DNA of 64,000 bases from an uncultured Blastocatellia bacterium (GCA_937934295.1 CALHAI010000003.1:205098-269097), one strand, 5' to 3'; positions 1-8,620 are shown, counted from the stretch's first letter. Numbers and translations are program-made. The notes: a model not told the origin generated them from the sequence alone.

Positions 1-339
1 CGGGAGCCCGAACGCGTCGAACACTTCGGGATCGCCCTCGTGGAAGCTATGGGATACGGCTGCATCCCCTTCGCCGTTGGGCGGGGTGGGCCGCGAGAGA
101 TCATCGAGCCGAGCGTCAACGGGTTCTTCTGGGAGACGATCCCGGAGCTGGTCGAGCGAACGGCTGCCGTGATCTCTCGCGTGGAAGCAGCTCACATGAG
201 CGTCTGCGCGGCGGAACGCGCCCGAACGTTCGGGCGCGAGGCCTTTCGAGAGCGAGTCTTGGCCGCACTCGCCCGCGTCCTCTCCGATCCATCAGCTGGC
301 GAGCTCTCTTCGACTCGGCGAAGGGCGGATGTTCGGTGA
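1..339 (+). CDS. GT4-family glycosyltransferase, C-terminal part (5' truncated by window edge)
   Basis: The frame is open from base 1, so the gene begins upstream of the window; only the last 112 residues are visible. They contain the GT-B C-terminal nucleotide-sugar signature EHFGIALVEAMGYGCIPF, followed by a glycine-rich GRGGPREII turn and an NGFFW strand, as in GT4 glycosyltransferases. The Glu of EHFG and the Glu of VEAM are the usual contacts to the donor sugar nucleotide. It converges on the glycosidase ending at 779. Donor and acceptor cannot be inferred from this fragment. The family call is secure, the specificity unknown. Confidence 0.85.
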   Translation, partial: REPERVEHFGIALVEAMGYGCIPFAVGRGGPREIIEPSVNGFFWETIPELVERTAAVISRVEAAHMSVCAAERARTFGREAFRERVLAALARVLSDPSAGELSSTRRRADVR

Positions 340-778
340 AGGGCAGTTCAGCAGGCGGCGATGATGAGCAAGACGCGCCCTGTTTCCGTTCGGATCTGAG
401 GCATCCATCCGCATCTCGGAATCTGCGCGTGCAAACCCCTCCACGACTCCCTCGACCTGGGACTCCTCGCTCAAGGGAAGGAGAAAGGGGATGCGATGCG
501 CGCCGATAAGGAGAGGGCGTGCGTCTGCTCGTCTTCGATGTGCGGGGCCTCAGGAGGAGGTTTCTCGGGAAGCAGGTCAAGAGCGCGGACCGAGCCGGCG
601 AGGAGGGCAAAGGCCTCTTCCCGTTGGAGAATCCGGCCAGCTGAGGATGAGCTGACGATGCACGCCCGTTGGGGGCACCGCCGTCACATGATGCCTCGGG
701 GCGCGTCGTTCCTCATCCCTTTCCCTGCTGCGGGAGCAGTCAGCATGAGCCCCGCAGAGGGACAAAACGCGTGTCACG
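340..778. other. Intergenic region between convergent genes; no supported gene
   Basis: No frame here shows a recognisable protein family or a credible ribosome binding site. The one visible structure is a 7-bp inverted repeat, CTGCGGG at 728-734 and CCCGCAG at 751-757 with a 16-nt loop. It could end transcription from either side but has no T-tract. Otherwise nothing is seen. Confidence 0.5.
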
Positions 779-1975
779 TCAAAAGGCCAACGCATATTCC
801 CGGCGGAAACGGTCGTAGAGGCGACGAAGGTGAAGGCGAGGGTTCGCGAAGAACTCTTCCGGGGCGATATCTATCCACGTGAAGTCGGAATGGGGCGGAC
901 GTCGCGAGAGACCGCTCCACGTTCGGATCACATCAACGGCGGGCTTCGGCGTGCCATCGGCGCGCCAAAGGCCGAAGAACCGTTCATGTGGAGCTTCGTC
1001 GAAAGGTGGATGGGTCCACAGCTCAGGCGCATAATCGCTATAACACCAAAGCAGTGCGCCCGCGAATCCGAAATGGTGTAACCGAGTCAACGCTTCTCGC
1101 ACGAACTGTGCGGCTTCGTCCTCCTCAAGAAGAGGAAGGCGCGATGGGAGTGCCGCTTGAGCAGGGCGCGTGGGCGCGCCGAATTCTTCAAACAAGAGGT
1201 CGTGACCCTCGCCTAACCAGCGCGTGATGAGACCGAGGAAGGGGAGAAGCCAAGCGTCCGTCGCTCCCTGCGCCCACTCGGCATAAACCGGATAGCCGTG
1301 CATCGCCAGCAGATCGCATGCGCGCGCGACTTCAGCCGGGCCCAAGTGCCGATCCTCCTCGAGATCTTCCATATGCAGGCCGAGCGTGATCGGATGTATC
1401 GAATCGGCAGCGCGAATCTCCGCGACCATACGCTCAAGCCACGCGAGCCCGAGCTCGCGCGAGGGGGGGATCACGCAATTGGAAGGCTCGTTCCCCAAGT
1501 CCCATCCCCAAAGAGCCGGATGCGCACCGAGTGCGTGCACCACGTCGCGAACGAGTCGAGCTTGAGCCTCGGTGATCTCCGGATCCACGTACCAATTCTT
1601 CGGACGGGCGGGGAGGACACGACCGCCCGAGAGGGTGCGAAAGCGTGTTGGGACCTCGCTCGGTTCACATACCCATGAGGGCAACCAATTGGCCCCGCTC
1701 ATGTGGCCGGTGAAGAACGTCAGCAGCAGTTGCAGCCGATGGTGCGCAGCCAGATCGGCGACCGTGCGCAGATACTCGATCGTCTCCGGCGCGATGCGCT
1801 CCGGCTCCGGTTGAAAATCCTCCCAGAGGAGGAACACGCGCAAGAGATCGAAGCCCGCTTCTCGAAGGCGCGCGAAATCGCATTCGACCTCCTCGACGTC
1901 GAACGCGCGCCACCAGGTCATGGCCCGACGCGCTGGCCAATAGTTGATGCCGAGTCGGAAGATCTCGTCGTGCAT
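779..1975 (-). CDS. Clan GH-A glycoside hydrolase (GH5/mannanase-like)
   Basis: A predicted retaining glycosidase of 398 residues. The N-terminus FRLGINYWPA and the alternating strand pattern match a TIM barrel of clan GH-A. The presumed acid/base lies in WDLGNEPSN (Glu153) and the nucleophile in LLFEEFGAP (Glu253 or 254). No signal peptide is visible, so it probably acts in the cytoplasm. The start at 1975 fits the family N-terminus; an in-frame ATG at 2026 with GGAAG upstream is possible but would overlap the preceding GT4 by more than 100 bases. It is the last gene of a run of GT4 and GH130 genes, suggesting a beta-mannoside-containing glycan as substrate. Exact GH family and substrate are not certain. 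Confidence 0.8.
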   Translation of the reverse strand: MHDEIFRLGINYWPARRAMTWWRAFDVEEVECDFARLREAGFDLLRVFLLWEDFQPEPERIAPETIEYLRTVADLAAHHRLQLLLTFFTGHMSGANWLPSWVCEPSEVPTRFRTLSGGRVLPARPKNWYVDPEITEAQARLVRDVVHALGAHPALWGWDLGNEPSNCVIPPSRELGLAWLERMVAEIRAADSIHPITLGLHMEDLEEDRHLGPAEVARACDLLAMHGYPVYAEWAQGATDAWLLPFLGLITRWLGEGHDLLFEEFGAPTRPAQAALPSRLPLLEEDEAAQFVREALTRLHHFGFAGALLWCYSDYAPELWTHPPFDEAPHERFFGLWRADGTPKPAVDVIRTWSGLSRRPPHSDFTWIDIAPEEFFANPRLHLRRLYDRFRREYALAF

Positions 1976-3003
1976 GGCCCCCGTCCGGCCGACCCGTGTT
2001 GCCGAAGGATCGTTTCGTAGACACATAGGTATTCTTCCACCATGCGATCCTGACTGAAATGCTCGGCGACGTGCCGCCGAATGCGCTCGCGGTCGAGTTC
2101 GGGCACGCGCCGAAGGGCTTCGATAGCCTCTTCGATCGTACTGACGATGAATCCCGTCTCGCCATGACGGACGATCTCCGGGACGGCGCCGCGCCCGCGA
2201 GCGATGACCGGCGTGCCACAGGCCATCGCCTCGATCATGCTGAGGCCGAAGGGCTCCTCGAAATTGATGAGGTGGAGCAAGGCCAAGGCCCGGCCGAGGA
2301 CTTCGTCTCGGCGATCCGGTCCGACCGAACCAATATAGCGGATTTGGTCGCTCAAGTGAGGGGCGACCGCGCGATTAAAGTAGACGTGATCCTGAATGAT
2401 CCCCGCGATGAGCAGGGGAAGGCCTGTGCGCCGGGCGACCTCGATCGCCTCGGCCGTGCCCTTCTCATGGTGGATGCGGCCGAAAAAGAGCAGATACTCG
2501 CCATGCTCCCGCCGCAGGGTGAACTCCTCAAGCGGGATGCCGTGATGGATCGTTGCGATGTAAGTGAGCTGCGGGCGACGGTCGGCCTGGCTGATGGCTA
2601 CGTAATACGTGTGCCCATTGTATTTCTCGTACACGGGCAGGATGCGCTCGGAGGAGAAGCCGTGGATCGTCGTCAGAACCGGGGTACGCACCAGCCTGCT
2701 GTAGGTGAGCGGGAGGAAATCGAAGTGGTTGTGGATGAGGTCGAACTCGTCAGCCCGCTCGAAGACGGCCGCGATGTGCAGGCATTCCCAGACCTTGGGA
2801 TCGAGCGTCGGGTCTTCCGAATAGGGGCGCGGGCAAACGGCCACGAGCCGCGCCCGCGTGCTCGAATCGGCCGTCGCAAAGAGCGTGACGTCCACGCCGC
2901 GCTGGACCAGGCCTTCGGTTAGCAGCGAGACGACGCGTTCCCACGGACCATAATGCCGTGGGGGAACGCGCCAGGAGATCGGCGCCAGCATCGCGATGCG
3001 CAT
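1918..3003 (-). CDS. GT4-family glycosyltransferase
   Basis: A 361-residue GT-B glycosyltransferase. The N-terminus MRIAMLAP with a Gly/Pro-rich loop and a YGPWE acceptor motif opens the first Rossmann domain. The second contains YLLFFGRIHHEKG and the donor-binding EEPFGLSMIEAM segment, then GRGAVPEIV. AAGGAGG lies 6 nt before the ATG at 3003 and directly abuts another in-frame ATG at 3009, so 3003 is preferred. The 3009 start would overlap the upstream GH130 stop by ATGA, so translation is coupled either way. Its 3' end overlaps the glycosidase gene by about 58 nt. Sugar specificity is unknown; GH130 neighbours suggest a mannosyl product or acceptor. Confidence 0.88.
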   Translation of the reverse strand: MRIAMLAPISWRVPPRHYGPWERVVSLLTEGLVQRGVDVTLFATADSSTRARLVAVCPRPYSEDPTLDPKVWECLHIAAVFERADEFDLIHNHFDFLPLTYSRLVRTPVLTTIHGFSSERILPVYEKYNGHTYYVAISQADRRPQLTYIATIHHGIPLEEFTLRREHGEYLLFFGRIHHEKGTAEAIEVARRTGLPLLIAGIIQDHVYFNRAVAPHLSDQIRYIGSVGPDRRDEVLGRALALLHLINFEEPFGLSMIEAMACGTPVIARGRGAVPEIVRHGETGFIVSTIEEAIEALRRVPELDRERIRRHVAEHFSQDRMVEEYLCVYETILRQHGSAGRGPCTTRSSDSASTIGQRVGP

Positions 3004-3005
3004 GT

Positions 3006-3959
3006 TCATCCTCCTTGAAGGAGCCAGTCGAGTATCTCGCGCACCTGGCCGATGGCCAAGGCGATCGAGGTATCCGCCGCTCCGTAGTAGAGGCGCAACT
3101 CCCCCGTCCTGGGATCGAAGATCGCCCCACAGGGGAAGACGACGTCCGCCACGTCGCCGACGCGCTCATACGGCGCATCGGGGCCGAAGATCCATTCATC
3201 GCTTCGGCGAATGACGCGGCGGGGATCCTCCAGATCGAGCAAGGCGAGGCCGAGTCGATAGAGGCATCCGGCCGGAGTCGTGCGCACCCCGTGATAGATG
3301 ATGAGCCAACCTTCGGGCGTCTCGATCGGCGGGGGAGAGAGACCGATCTTGTTCGCATCCCACCATGCCCCTTGTCGGGCTTCAAGTAGGACCGTGTGGT
3401 CCCCCCAGTGCTTGAGATCGGGCGAGAAGGAGATCCAGATGTTCGCCCGACTGACCGGGTAGATCGAAATGGGGCGGTGAATGAGGGCCCATCGTCCGTT
3501 GAACCGTCGGGGAAAGAGCGCCGCATCCTTATCTTCCGGAGGCATGATCACCCCTCGACGCTCGAAGACTCGAAAATCACGCGTCAGGGCTAGGCAGACG
3601 AGCGGGCCGCTCGTTGAGAACGCCGTGTAGGTGATCGCGTACTGTCCCAGCTCTTCGATCCAAGTGATGCGCGGGTCTTCGACCCCCCACACTTCTTCGG
3701 GATATCGTTCCGGATCGGGCAGAAGCGTCGGTTGCGGATCAATCTGCCAATTCGTGATCCCGTTCCGACTTCGGGCGGCGGTCAGATGCGAGATGCCCCG
3801 CCGGTCTTCGACACGGACCAGAAGGAGCGTCTCGCCGCTTGGCAAAAGCGTCGCTCCGGCATTGAAGACGCTGTTGGCCGGATAGGGCCAGTCGGCCGTC
3901 GTCAGGATCGGATTGCCTTCGTAGCGTCGCAAGAGCTCGCGGAATTTGTTCCTCTTCAT
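3006..3959 (-). CDS. GH130 glycosidase/phosphorylase, copy A
   Basis: A 317-residue five-bladed beta-propeller enzyme of family GH130, which phosphorolyses or hydrolyses beta-mannosides. The family signature RRYEGNPILT opens the protein. GVEDPRITW carries the catalytic Asp (Asp95), LIHRP supplies a basic active-site patch, and LIIYHGV a conserved His. GGAGGGG sits 5 nt before the ATG. It is adjacent to a closely similar GH130 (4083-5045), and the two probably arose by tandem duplication. Phosphorylase versus hydrolase, and beta-1,4 versus beta-1,2 linkage, cannot be settled by eye; the basic residues favour a phosphorylase. Confidence 0.92.
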   Translation of the reverse strand: MKRNKFRELLRRYEGNPILTTADWPYPANSVFNAGATLLPSGETLLLVRVEDRRGISHLTAARSRNGITNWQIDPQPTLLPDPERYPEEVWGVEDPRITWIEELGQYAITYTAFSTSGPLVCLALTRDFRVFERRGVIMPPEDKDAALFPRRFNGRWALIHRPISIYPVSRANIWISFSPDLKHWGDHTVLLEARQGAWWDANKIGLSPPPIETPEGWLIIYHGVRTTPAGCLYRLGLALLDLEDPRRVIRRSDEWIFGPDAPYERVGDVADVVFPCGAIFDPRTGELRLYYGAADTSIALAIGQVREILDWLLQGG

Positions 3960-4082
3960 GTGTCGCCCCTCCGTCGCGTGAACAGGATGGCAAGATGCTC
4001 GAGCGATCGCATGATCGCCTGCCGTGCGACCAATTTAGATGCTGTCGGGGAAGTCCGCGATGGTCATCCAGGGGGGGTATCC

Positions 4083-5045
4083 TCAGCATGGAACTTCAGC
4101 CGTGGGATCCGCGGGGCAGCGCTTCAAGTACTCCAGGACCTCATCGAGCGCCGCCAGGGCCAGACAGATGGTCGTATCGGCCGCGCCGTAATAGAGGCGA
4201 AGCTGACGCATCTCGCGTTCGACGATCGCCCCCGTCGGGAAGACGACGCCCGGGACGTCACCGCGCCGTTCGTAGTCCTCCTGAGGGGCGAAGACCCAAT
4301 TCTCGGTGCGACGGATGACGCGCCACGGATAGTCCAGATCCAGCAGCGCGAGGCCGACGCGATAGAGGCTGCCGGAGGCCGTCACCCGCACCCCGTGATA
4401 AATAATGAGCCAGCCCTCGGGCGTCTCGATCGGTGGAGGTCCAAGCCCCACCCGATGCGAATCCCACCACCCCGGGCGCGCCGGGATCAGGACCTGATGC
4501 TCGCCCCAATAGCGGAGATCCGGCGAGGTGGAGATCCAGATGTGCGCTTCGCCTCGAATGATCGGCCGGTGGAGCAAGACATAGCGGTCGCGAATTCGGC
4601 GGGGGAAGAGCGAGGCGTCTTTGTCCTCCGGCGGCAGAAGCGGTCCGATGCGCTCGAAGTGACGGAAGTCCCGGGTGAGCGCCAGGGAGATGAGCGGCCC
4701 GCCGCGTGAGAACGAGACGTAGGTGATGGCATATTGCTTGTGATCGGCCAGCCAAACGATGCGCGGGTCCTCGATCCCCCAGCATTCCTCTTTATAGCGC
4801 GGATCGGGTTCGAGCGTCGGTTGGGGCTCGATGCGCCAGTTGGTCCGTCCATCTCGGCTGCGGGCGAGCGTCAAGTGCGAGAAGCCGCGGAGGTCTTCGA
4901 CGCGCACCAGTAGCAGCGTCTCTCCCTCATGCTCGATGGCCCCCGGATTGAAGACGGCATTGACCGGATACGGCCAATCCGCCGGGGTGAGGATCGGATT
5001 CCCCTCATACCGGCGAAAGAGCAACGATGGAACGCGCCATTCCAT
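4083..5045 (-). CDS. GH130 glycosidase/phosphorylase, copy B
   Basis: A 320-residue second GH130 enzyme with the same architecture as its downstream neighbour: FRRYEGNPILT near the N-terminus, catalytic GIEDPRIVW (Asp93), LLHRP and LIIYHGVR. It starts 3 nt after the stop of the GT4-toroid gene, so the two are almost certainly co-translated. Side by side the copies are recognisably paralogous but differ through the middle of the propeller and at the C-terminus, consistent with different chain-length or linkage preferences. A 123-nt gap separates it from copy A; no clear promoter was found there. Confidence 0.92.
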   Translation of the reverse strand: MEWRVPSLLFRRYEGNPILTPADWPYPVNAVFNPGAIEHEGETLLLVRVEDLRGFSHLTLARSRDGRTNWRIEPQPTLEPDPRYKEECWGIEDPRIVWLADHKQYAITYVSFSRGGPLISLALTRDFRHFERIGPLLPPEDKDASLFPRRIRDRYVLLHRPIIRGEAHIWISTSPDLRYWGEHQVLIPARPGWWDSHRVGLGPPPIETPEGWLIIYHGVRVTASGSLYRVGLALLDLDYPWRVIRRTENWVFAPQEDYERRGDVPGVVFPTGAIVEREMRQLRLYYGAADTTICLALAALDEVLEYLKRCPADPTAEVPC

Positions 5046-5048
5046 CCT

Positions 5049-7394
5049 TCACTCGAATGTCGGCGCCCGTCCCTCCGCGCTCATAGTTGCCGAGAGCTGC
5101 GCCTCGCTGGTCATTCGCAGTCGTTCGGTCTGCTGGGCCTCTTGTTGCGCGACGGTCAAGAACGCCAGCATGCAGCAGATCGCTGATTCCGCCCCCTGAT
5201 TCAGACTCGGGCCTTGCGGCTCCAATCCATCGGCGCATGCGCCCGTACTCAGGTCATAGAGGCGCGCACCGAGCCGATTCCGCCCAAGCAGCCATTCGGC
5301 GGCCGCTCGCGCCAGATCCAGATAGCGCCGCTGCTGCGTCAGCTCGAAAGCCGCCAGGCAGGCCTCGGCCGTATATCCCGCCTCGATCGGCTGTTGGCTG
5401 AAGATCGCGCGTTCTCCCCCACGCCGATACCACCCTTGATTCCCGATGAAGTCGAAGTAGTCGTTGTGATAGGTCTGCGCGATCAGGAAGTCCAGGGATT
5501 CGAGACCGACCTTCTTGAACTCCTCTTCCCCGGTCGCCCTATAGGCCAGAAGGAGCGCATGGGGGATCTTCGCGTTCCCGTAGGTCAACGCTTCGTGGAA
5601 CCACAGCCAATCCTCAGCTCGATTTTGCGTGTACAGCTCCAGAAGTTGCATCGCCAGCTCGGCTATTCGGCGGCGCACTTGCGCCGCTCCATCGTAGCGT
5701 AGGAGGAAGTTGTAGAGGCCGCAGATCGCATAAGCGATCGCTCGCGGATGTTTCAGCGTGATTTGGGGAAAGGCCCGTTCGAACATCTCACGGGCGAGCG
5801 CGCGCATCCCCTCGTTCGGACTGTAGGCGATGGTGACGCCCAATCCCCAGAGCGCACGCCCGAGCGTATCCTCCGTCCCCACGTCATCGCTGAAATGGCG
5901 CGAATAGTCCATGAAGTTGTGGAAGTGCCCGTTGGGGAGCTGCGCGTAGTGGAGGAAGCTCAAATAGCGCACGGCCAGGGAGAGCGCCGTCTCATCCCCA
6001 AATTGATGATAGTGCCGCAGCGTCACGACCAGCGCGCGGCCGGCGTCGTCGGTCGAATATCCGTACCGCCGATCCGGAATGCCATAGGTGGCGTGTTGGA
6101 TCAATCCCGTGTCATCGGTTAAGCGGATCAGGTGATCGAGCTTGATCTCCGGCAGCTCATAGCCGGCACTGAAGGTCTTCTGAAGCGAGAGGGTGACAGC
6201 TTTGGCCGGCGCATAGGCCGAGAGGCGTTCAAAGAGCGCCAGATACTGCTTACCGACTTCGGACCAGACCATCTGTCGTCCAAACTCATACGCGCGCTTG
6301 CGCATCTGATGCCGCAGGGCTTCGTTCTCGATCAATTCCAGAAGCGCTTGTCGCAAGCCTTTGACGTCGCCGAACTCCACCAACCACCCGCGATTCTCAG
6401 CAAGCAGCTCCTCGGCATAATAGTAGGGTGTCGAGATGACGGCTTTCCCCATGCCGATGGCATACGCGAGCGTCCCGCTGACGATCTGCTCCTTCGATTG
6501 GTACGGCGTGATATAAATGTCGCACGCTCCAATGAACTCGCACAATTCGCTCAACTCCACGTACCGGTTGAAGAAAAGGACGTGCTCCCCTAATCCGAGC
6601 TGTTGCACACACCGCTGAAGCCACAGGCGATACTCTTCGCCCTCTTTCCGCTTCACGACCGGATGCGTCGCGCCGAGCACGATGTAGACGACCTCGGGAT
6701 GTCGGGCGACGACCTCCGGCAACGCCTCCAGTACCATCTCGATCCCCTTGTTGCGGTTCAAGAGGCCGAAGGTGAGTAGGACCAAGCGTCCCTCGACGCC
6801 GAATTTATCCTTGTAGTAGTTGGGATCCACGAAGGGGACGTTCGGAACACCATGATGGATGAGGCTGACTTTCTCCTCGTTGACGCCATAGACCTCCCGA
6901 AGGATGGGAATGGCTTTGCTGTTCATCACAACGAGATGATCGGAGGCGCGAGCGATCTCGGCGAGGACCTCGCGATACCCGGGCGGAGGCTTGAAGAGCA
7001 CCGTGTGCAATGTCGTCACAATCGGTTTTCGGAGCGATTCCAGGAAGTCGAGGATGTATCGGCCTTGCTGCCCGCCGAAGATCCCAAATTCGTGCTGCAG
7101 GCAAAGGACGTCGGCACCAGAGAGATTCGTGTATTCGGCCGCCAACCGGTAATCGCTCAGGCGATTGTGCCGGATCTCGAAGACCACTTCAGGGGGATAG
7201 TCGTAACCCTCTGACGTATCGGTCATGGCGATGACCGATGCGTGAATCTCCGAGTGATTCTCGACGATCGCATGGCAGAGGTCATACGTGAACGTCGCGA
7301 TCCCACATTCGCGCGGCGGATACGTGCCGATGAAGCAGATTTTCAAACGCCTCCGCCCTCTTTTGCGCGTCTTGGTGTCGTGTGGAGGAATCAT
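5049..7394 (-). CDS. GT4 glycosyltransferase fused to an alpha/alpha-toroid-like domain
   Basis: A 781-residue protein in two parts. Residues about 17-400 are a GT-B glycosyltransferase: KICFIGTYPPRECGIATF at the start, RLVLLTFGLLNRNKG in the donor domain, and a GTLAYAIGMGKAVI segment where GT4 enzymes hold the nucleotide sugar. Residues about 420-760 are rich in paired helices and aromatic/acidic loops (YGYSTDDAGRAL, NGHFHNFMDY, YTAEACLAAFE), resembling six-hairpin or AGE-like toroids. The frame stays open upstream to 7868, but a TTGACC-17-TAAAAT promoter at 7435-7463 lies inside that extension, so 7394 is the likely start. It leads the GH130 operon. The toroid's role, catalytic or glycan-binding, is unknown. 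Confidence 0.85.
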   Translation of the reverse strand: MIPPHDTKTRKRGRRRLKICFIGTYPPRECGIATFTYDLCHAIVENHSEIHASVIAMTDTSEGYDYPPEVVFEIRHNRLSDYRLAAEYTNLSGADVLCLQHEFGIFGGQQGRYILDFLESLRKPIVTTLHTVLFKPPPGYREVLAEIARASDHLVVMNSKAIPILREVYGVNEEKVSLIHHGVPNVPFVDPNYYKDKFGVEGRLVLLTFGLLNRNKGIEMVLEALPEVVARHPEVVYIVLGATHPVVKRKEGEEYRLWLQRCVQQLGLGEHVLFFNRYVELSELCEFIGACDIYITPYQSKEQIVSGTLAYAIGMGKAVISTPYYYAEELLAENRGWLVEFGDVKGLRQALLELIENEALRHQMRKRAYEFGRQMVWSEVGKQYLALFERLSAYAPAKAVTLSLQKTFSAGYELPEIKLDHLIRLTDDTGLIQHATYGIPDRRYGYSTDDAGRALVVTLRHYHQFGDETALSLAVRYLSFLHYAQLPNGHFHNFMDYSRHFSDDVGTEDTLGRALWGLGVTIAYSPNEGMRALAREMFERAFPQITLKHPRAIAYAICGLYNFLLRYDGAAQVRRRIAELAMQLLELYTQNRAEDWLWFHEALTYGNAKIPHALLLAYRATGEEEFKKVGLESLDFLIAQTYHNDYFDFIGNQGWYRRGGERAIFSQQPIEAGYTAEACLAAFELTQQRRYLDLARAAAEWLLGRNRLGARLYDLSTGACADGLEPQGPSLNQGAESAICCMLAFLTVAQQEAQQTERLRMTSEAQLSATMSAEGRAPTFE

Positions 7395-7434
7395 AGGATT
7401 ATTCCCCACGTCTGGATGATCTGAACAGGAAAGC

Positions 7435-7463
7435 ATTTTAATGAGGACGCGGGGAGCGGTCAA
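7435..7463 (-). promoter_or_regulatory. Promoter of the GT4-toroid/GH130 operon
   Basis: On the minus strand TTGACC (7463-7458) and TAAAAT (7440-7435) are separated by exactly 17 nt. Predicted transcription begins near 7428, placing the ATG at 7394 about 34 nt downstream. The -35 box overlaps the stop codon of the uracil-DNA glycosylase gene. It excludes the upstream ATG at 7436 as a start. Confidence 0.65.
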
Positions 7464-8215
7464 GGATTCCCGTCTTCCCCTCGGGGCTTTGGCGGTGAGC
7501 TGCTCACCTGAGCGTTTAAGTATTCGCGGGCTCGGTGGAAGATCGCCTCGAACATCGGCTCGGTGAGTTTTCCGGTGAAAGTGTTCTGTTGGCTCGGGTG
7601 GAATGAGGCCAGGAGCGTCAGCCGTGGGGTCAAAGCGAGCTCCAACCCATGTCGGAAGCGCGGGAGCGAACAAGAGGCCTCCAAAGCGTGATGGGTGCGG
7701 AAGATCTTGCGGACGGTCGCATAGGCGATCTGTCCCAGGGCGATGATCACGCGCACGTTCCTGAGCAGCATCCATTCGCGTTCGAGGAAGGCGCGGCAAT
7801 TCCGCAGCTCCTCCGGCCGCGGCGTATTCTGCGGGGGGGCGCATCGGAGCGCGGCCGTGATGTAGCAATCTCGGAGCTGAAGGTCATCATCCCGTCGTCG
7901 GGATTCCGGACGATTGGCGAAACCGAAGCGGTAGAGGGCGCGATAGAGCCAATCCCCGCTCCGATCACCCGTGAACATGCGCCCGGTGCGATTTGCCCCG
8001 TGAGCAGCCGGCGCGAGTCCGACGATGAGAAGTCGCGCTTCGGGATCGCCAAATCCGGGAACGGGTTTGGCCCAATAGTCCCAGTCTTCGTATCGTTTGG
8101 GCCTGTGGCGCGCGACTTCTTCGCGCCACCACACCAAGCGGGGACAACGCTGACAGGCGATGATCTCCGCATGCAGCTCGGCCAACTTCGACACCGGGAG
8201 AGCGAGATCGGCCAT
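7460..8215 (-). CDS. Uracil-DNA glycosylase, family 5 (UDGb), 4Fe-4S
   Basis: A 251-residue DNA-repair glycosylase that removes uracil and other deaminated bases. Motif A, GLAPAAHGANRTGR, and motif B, HPSQQNTFTGKL, are the hallmark of family 5; family 4 has GEGPGxxE instead. Motif A lacks the polar catalytic residue of families 1 and 4, as expected for UDGb. Cysteines CxxC at 21/24 plus two in the CYITAALRC...NC region can ligate a 4Fe-4S cluster. It starts 3 nt after a ferredoxin gene. A family 4 enzyme is encoded at 35776-36720; having both is typical of thermophiles. Confidence 0.93.
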   Translation of the reverse strand: MADLALPVSKLAELHAEIIACQRCPRLVWWREEVARHRPKRYEDWDYWAKPVPGFGDPEARLLIVGLAPAAHGANRTGRMFTGDRSGDWLYRALYRFGFANRPESRRRDDDLQLRDCYITAALRCAPPQNTPRPEELRNCRAFLEREWMLLRNVRVIIALGQIAYATVRKIFRTHHALEASCSLPRFRHGLELALTPRLTLLASFHPSQQNTFTGKLTEPMFEAIFHRAREYLNAQVSSSPPKPRGEDGNP

Positions 8216-8218
8216 CGC

Positions 8219-8620
8219 TTAGACGTATTCGGCCGAGACGAGGCGCCATTCGGTCGGAGGGCGATCTGGCGTATCCGGCAATTTCACCCCGCGGCGGCGC
8301 TCCCACTCTTCGGTCGGGACCATATCAATGGCATCCCACGGACAGCCGTCCAGGAAAGTGCCATCGGGGCCTTTGCTCGTGCATTTGGCACAACCGATGC
8401 AGAGTGTCTTATCCACCTCAATGCGCCCAAAGGGCGGGTGCTCTTCGTCCGGCACCCAGAACATACAGGCTTCGACCGGGCAATACTCGATGCACACGGG
8501 CGAACCCGCGCATCCGGTGCAATTCTCGTTGATGACGGCCACGAGTTTCGGCTTGCGCTTCCGCAGATCGGTTCGCCCATGAGACGTCGGAGCACGCTTC
8601 TCGATGAGGACCGTGCTCAT
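8219..8620 (-). CDS. Ferredoxin-like protein, 4Fe-4S dicluster domain
   Basis: A 133-residue small iron-sulfur protein. Two cysteine sets are visible, CTGCAGSPVCIEYCPVEAC and CIGCAKC followed by CPWDAI; the second set has an unusual Lys/Gly/Pro insertion before its last Cys. The N-terminal 25 residues are basic and the C-terminal 30 form a Pro/Glu-rich tail beyond the clusters. The start at 8620 is fixed by AAGGAGG 5 nt upstream; an upstream ATG at 8692 lies inside the preceding gene. It has its own promoter and is followed closely by UDGb. It likely shuttles electrons in the cytoplasm; its partner is unknown. Confidence 0.88.
   Translation of the reverse strand: MSTVLIEKRAPTSHGRTDLRKRKPKLVAVINENCTGCAGSPVCIEYCPVEACMFWVPDEEHPPFGRIEVDKTLCIGCAKCTSKGPDGTFLDGCPWDAIDMVPTEEWERRRGVKLPDTPDRPPTEWRLVSAEYV

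Noticed and set aside
728..757. Inverted repeat CTGCGGG/CCCGCAG as a definite terminator
   Set aside because: The loop is 16 nt and there is no T-run; it is recorded only as part of the intergenic description.
3732..4709. A 325-codon plus-strand frame across the two GH130 genes
   Set aside because: It runs antisense to two conserved enzymes; its internal similarity merely mirrors the GH130 duplication.
7395..7868. N-terminal extension of the GT4-toroid gene by about 158 residues
   Set aside because: The promoter for this operon lies inside it, it overlaps the uracil-DNA glycosylase gene and its composition is unlike the rest of the protein.
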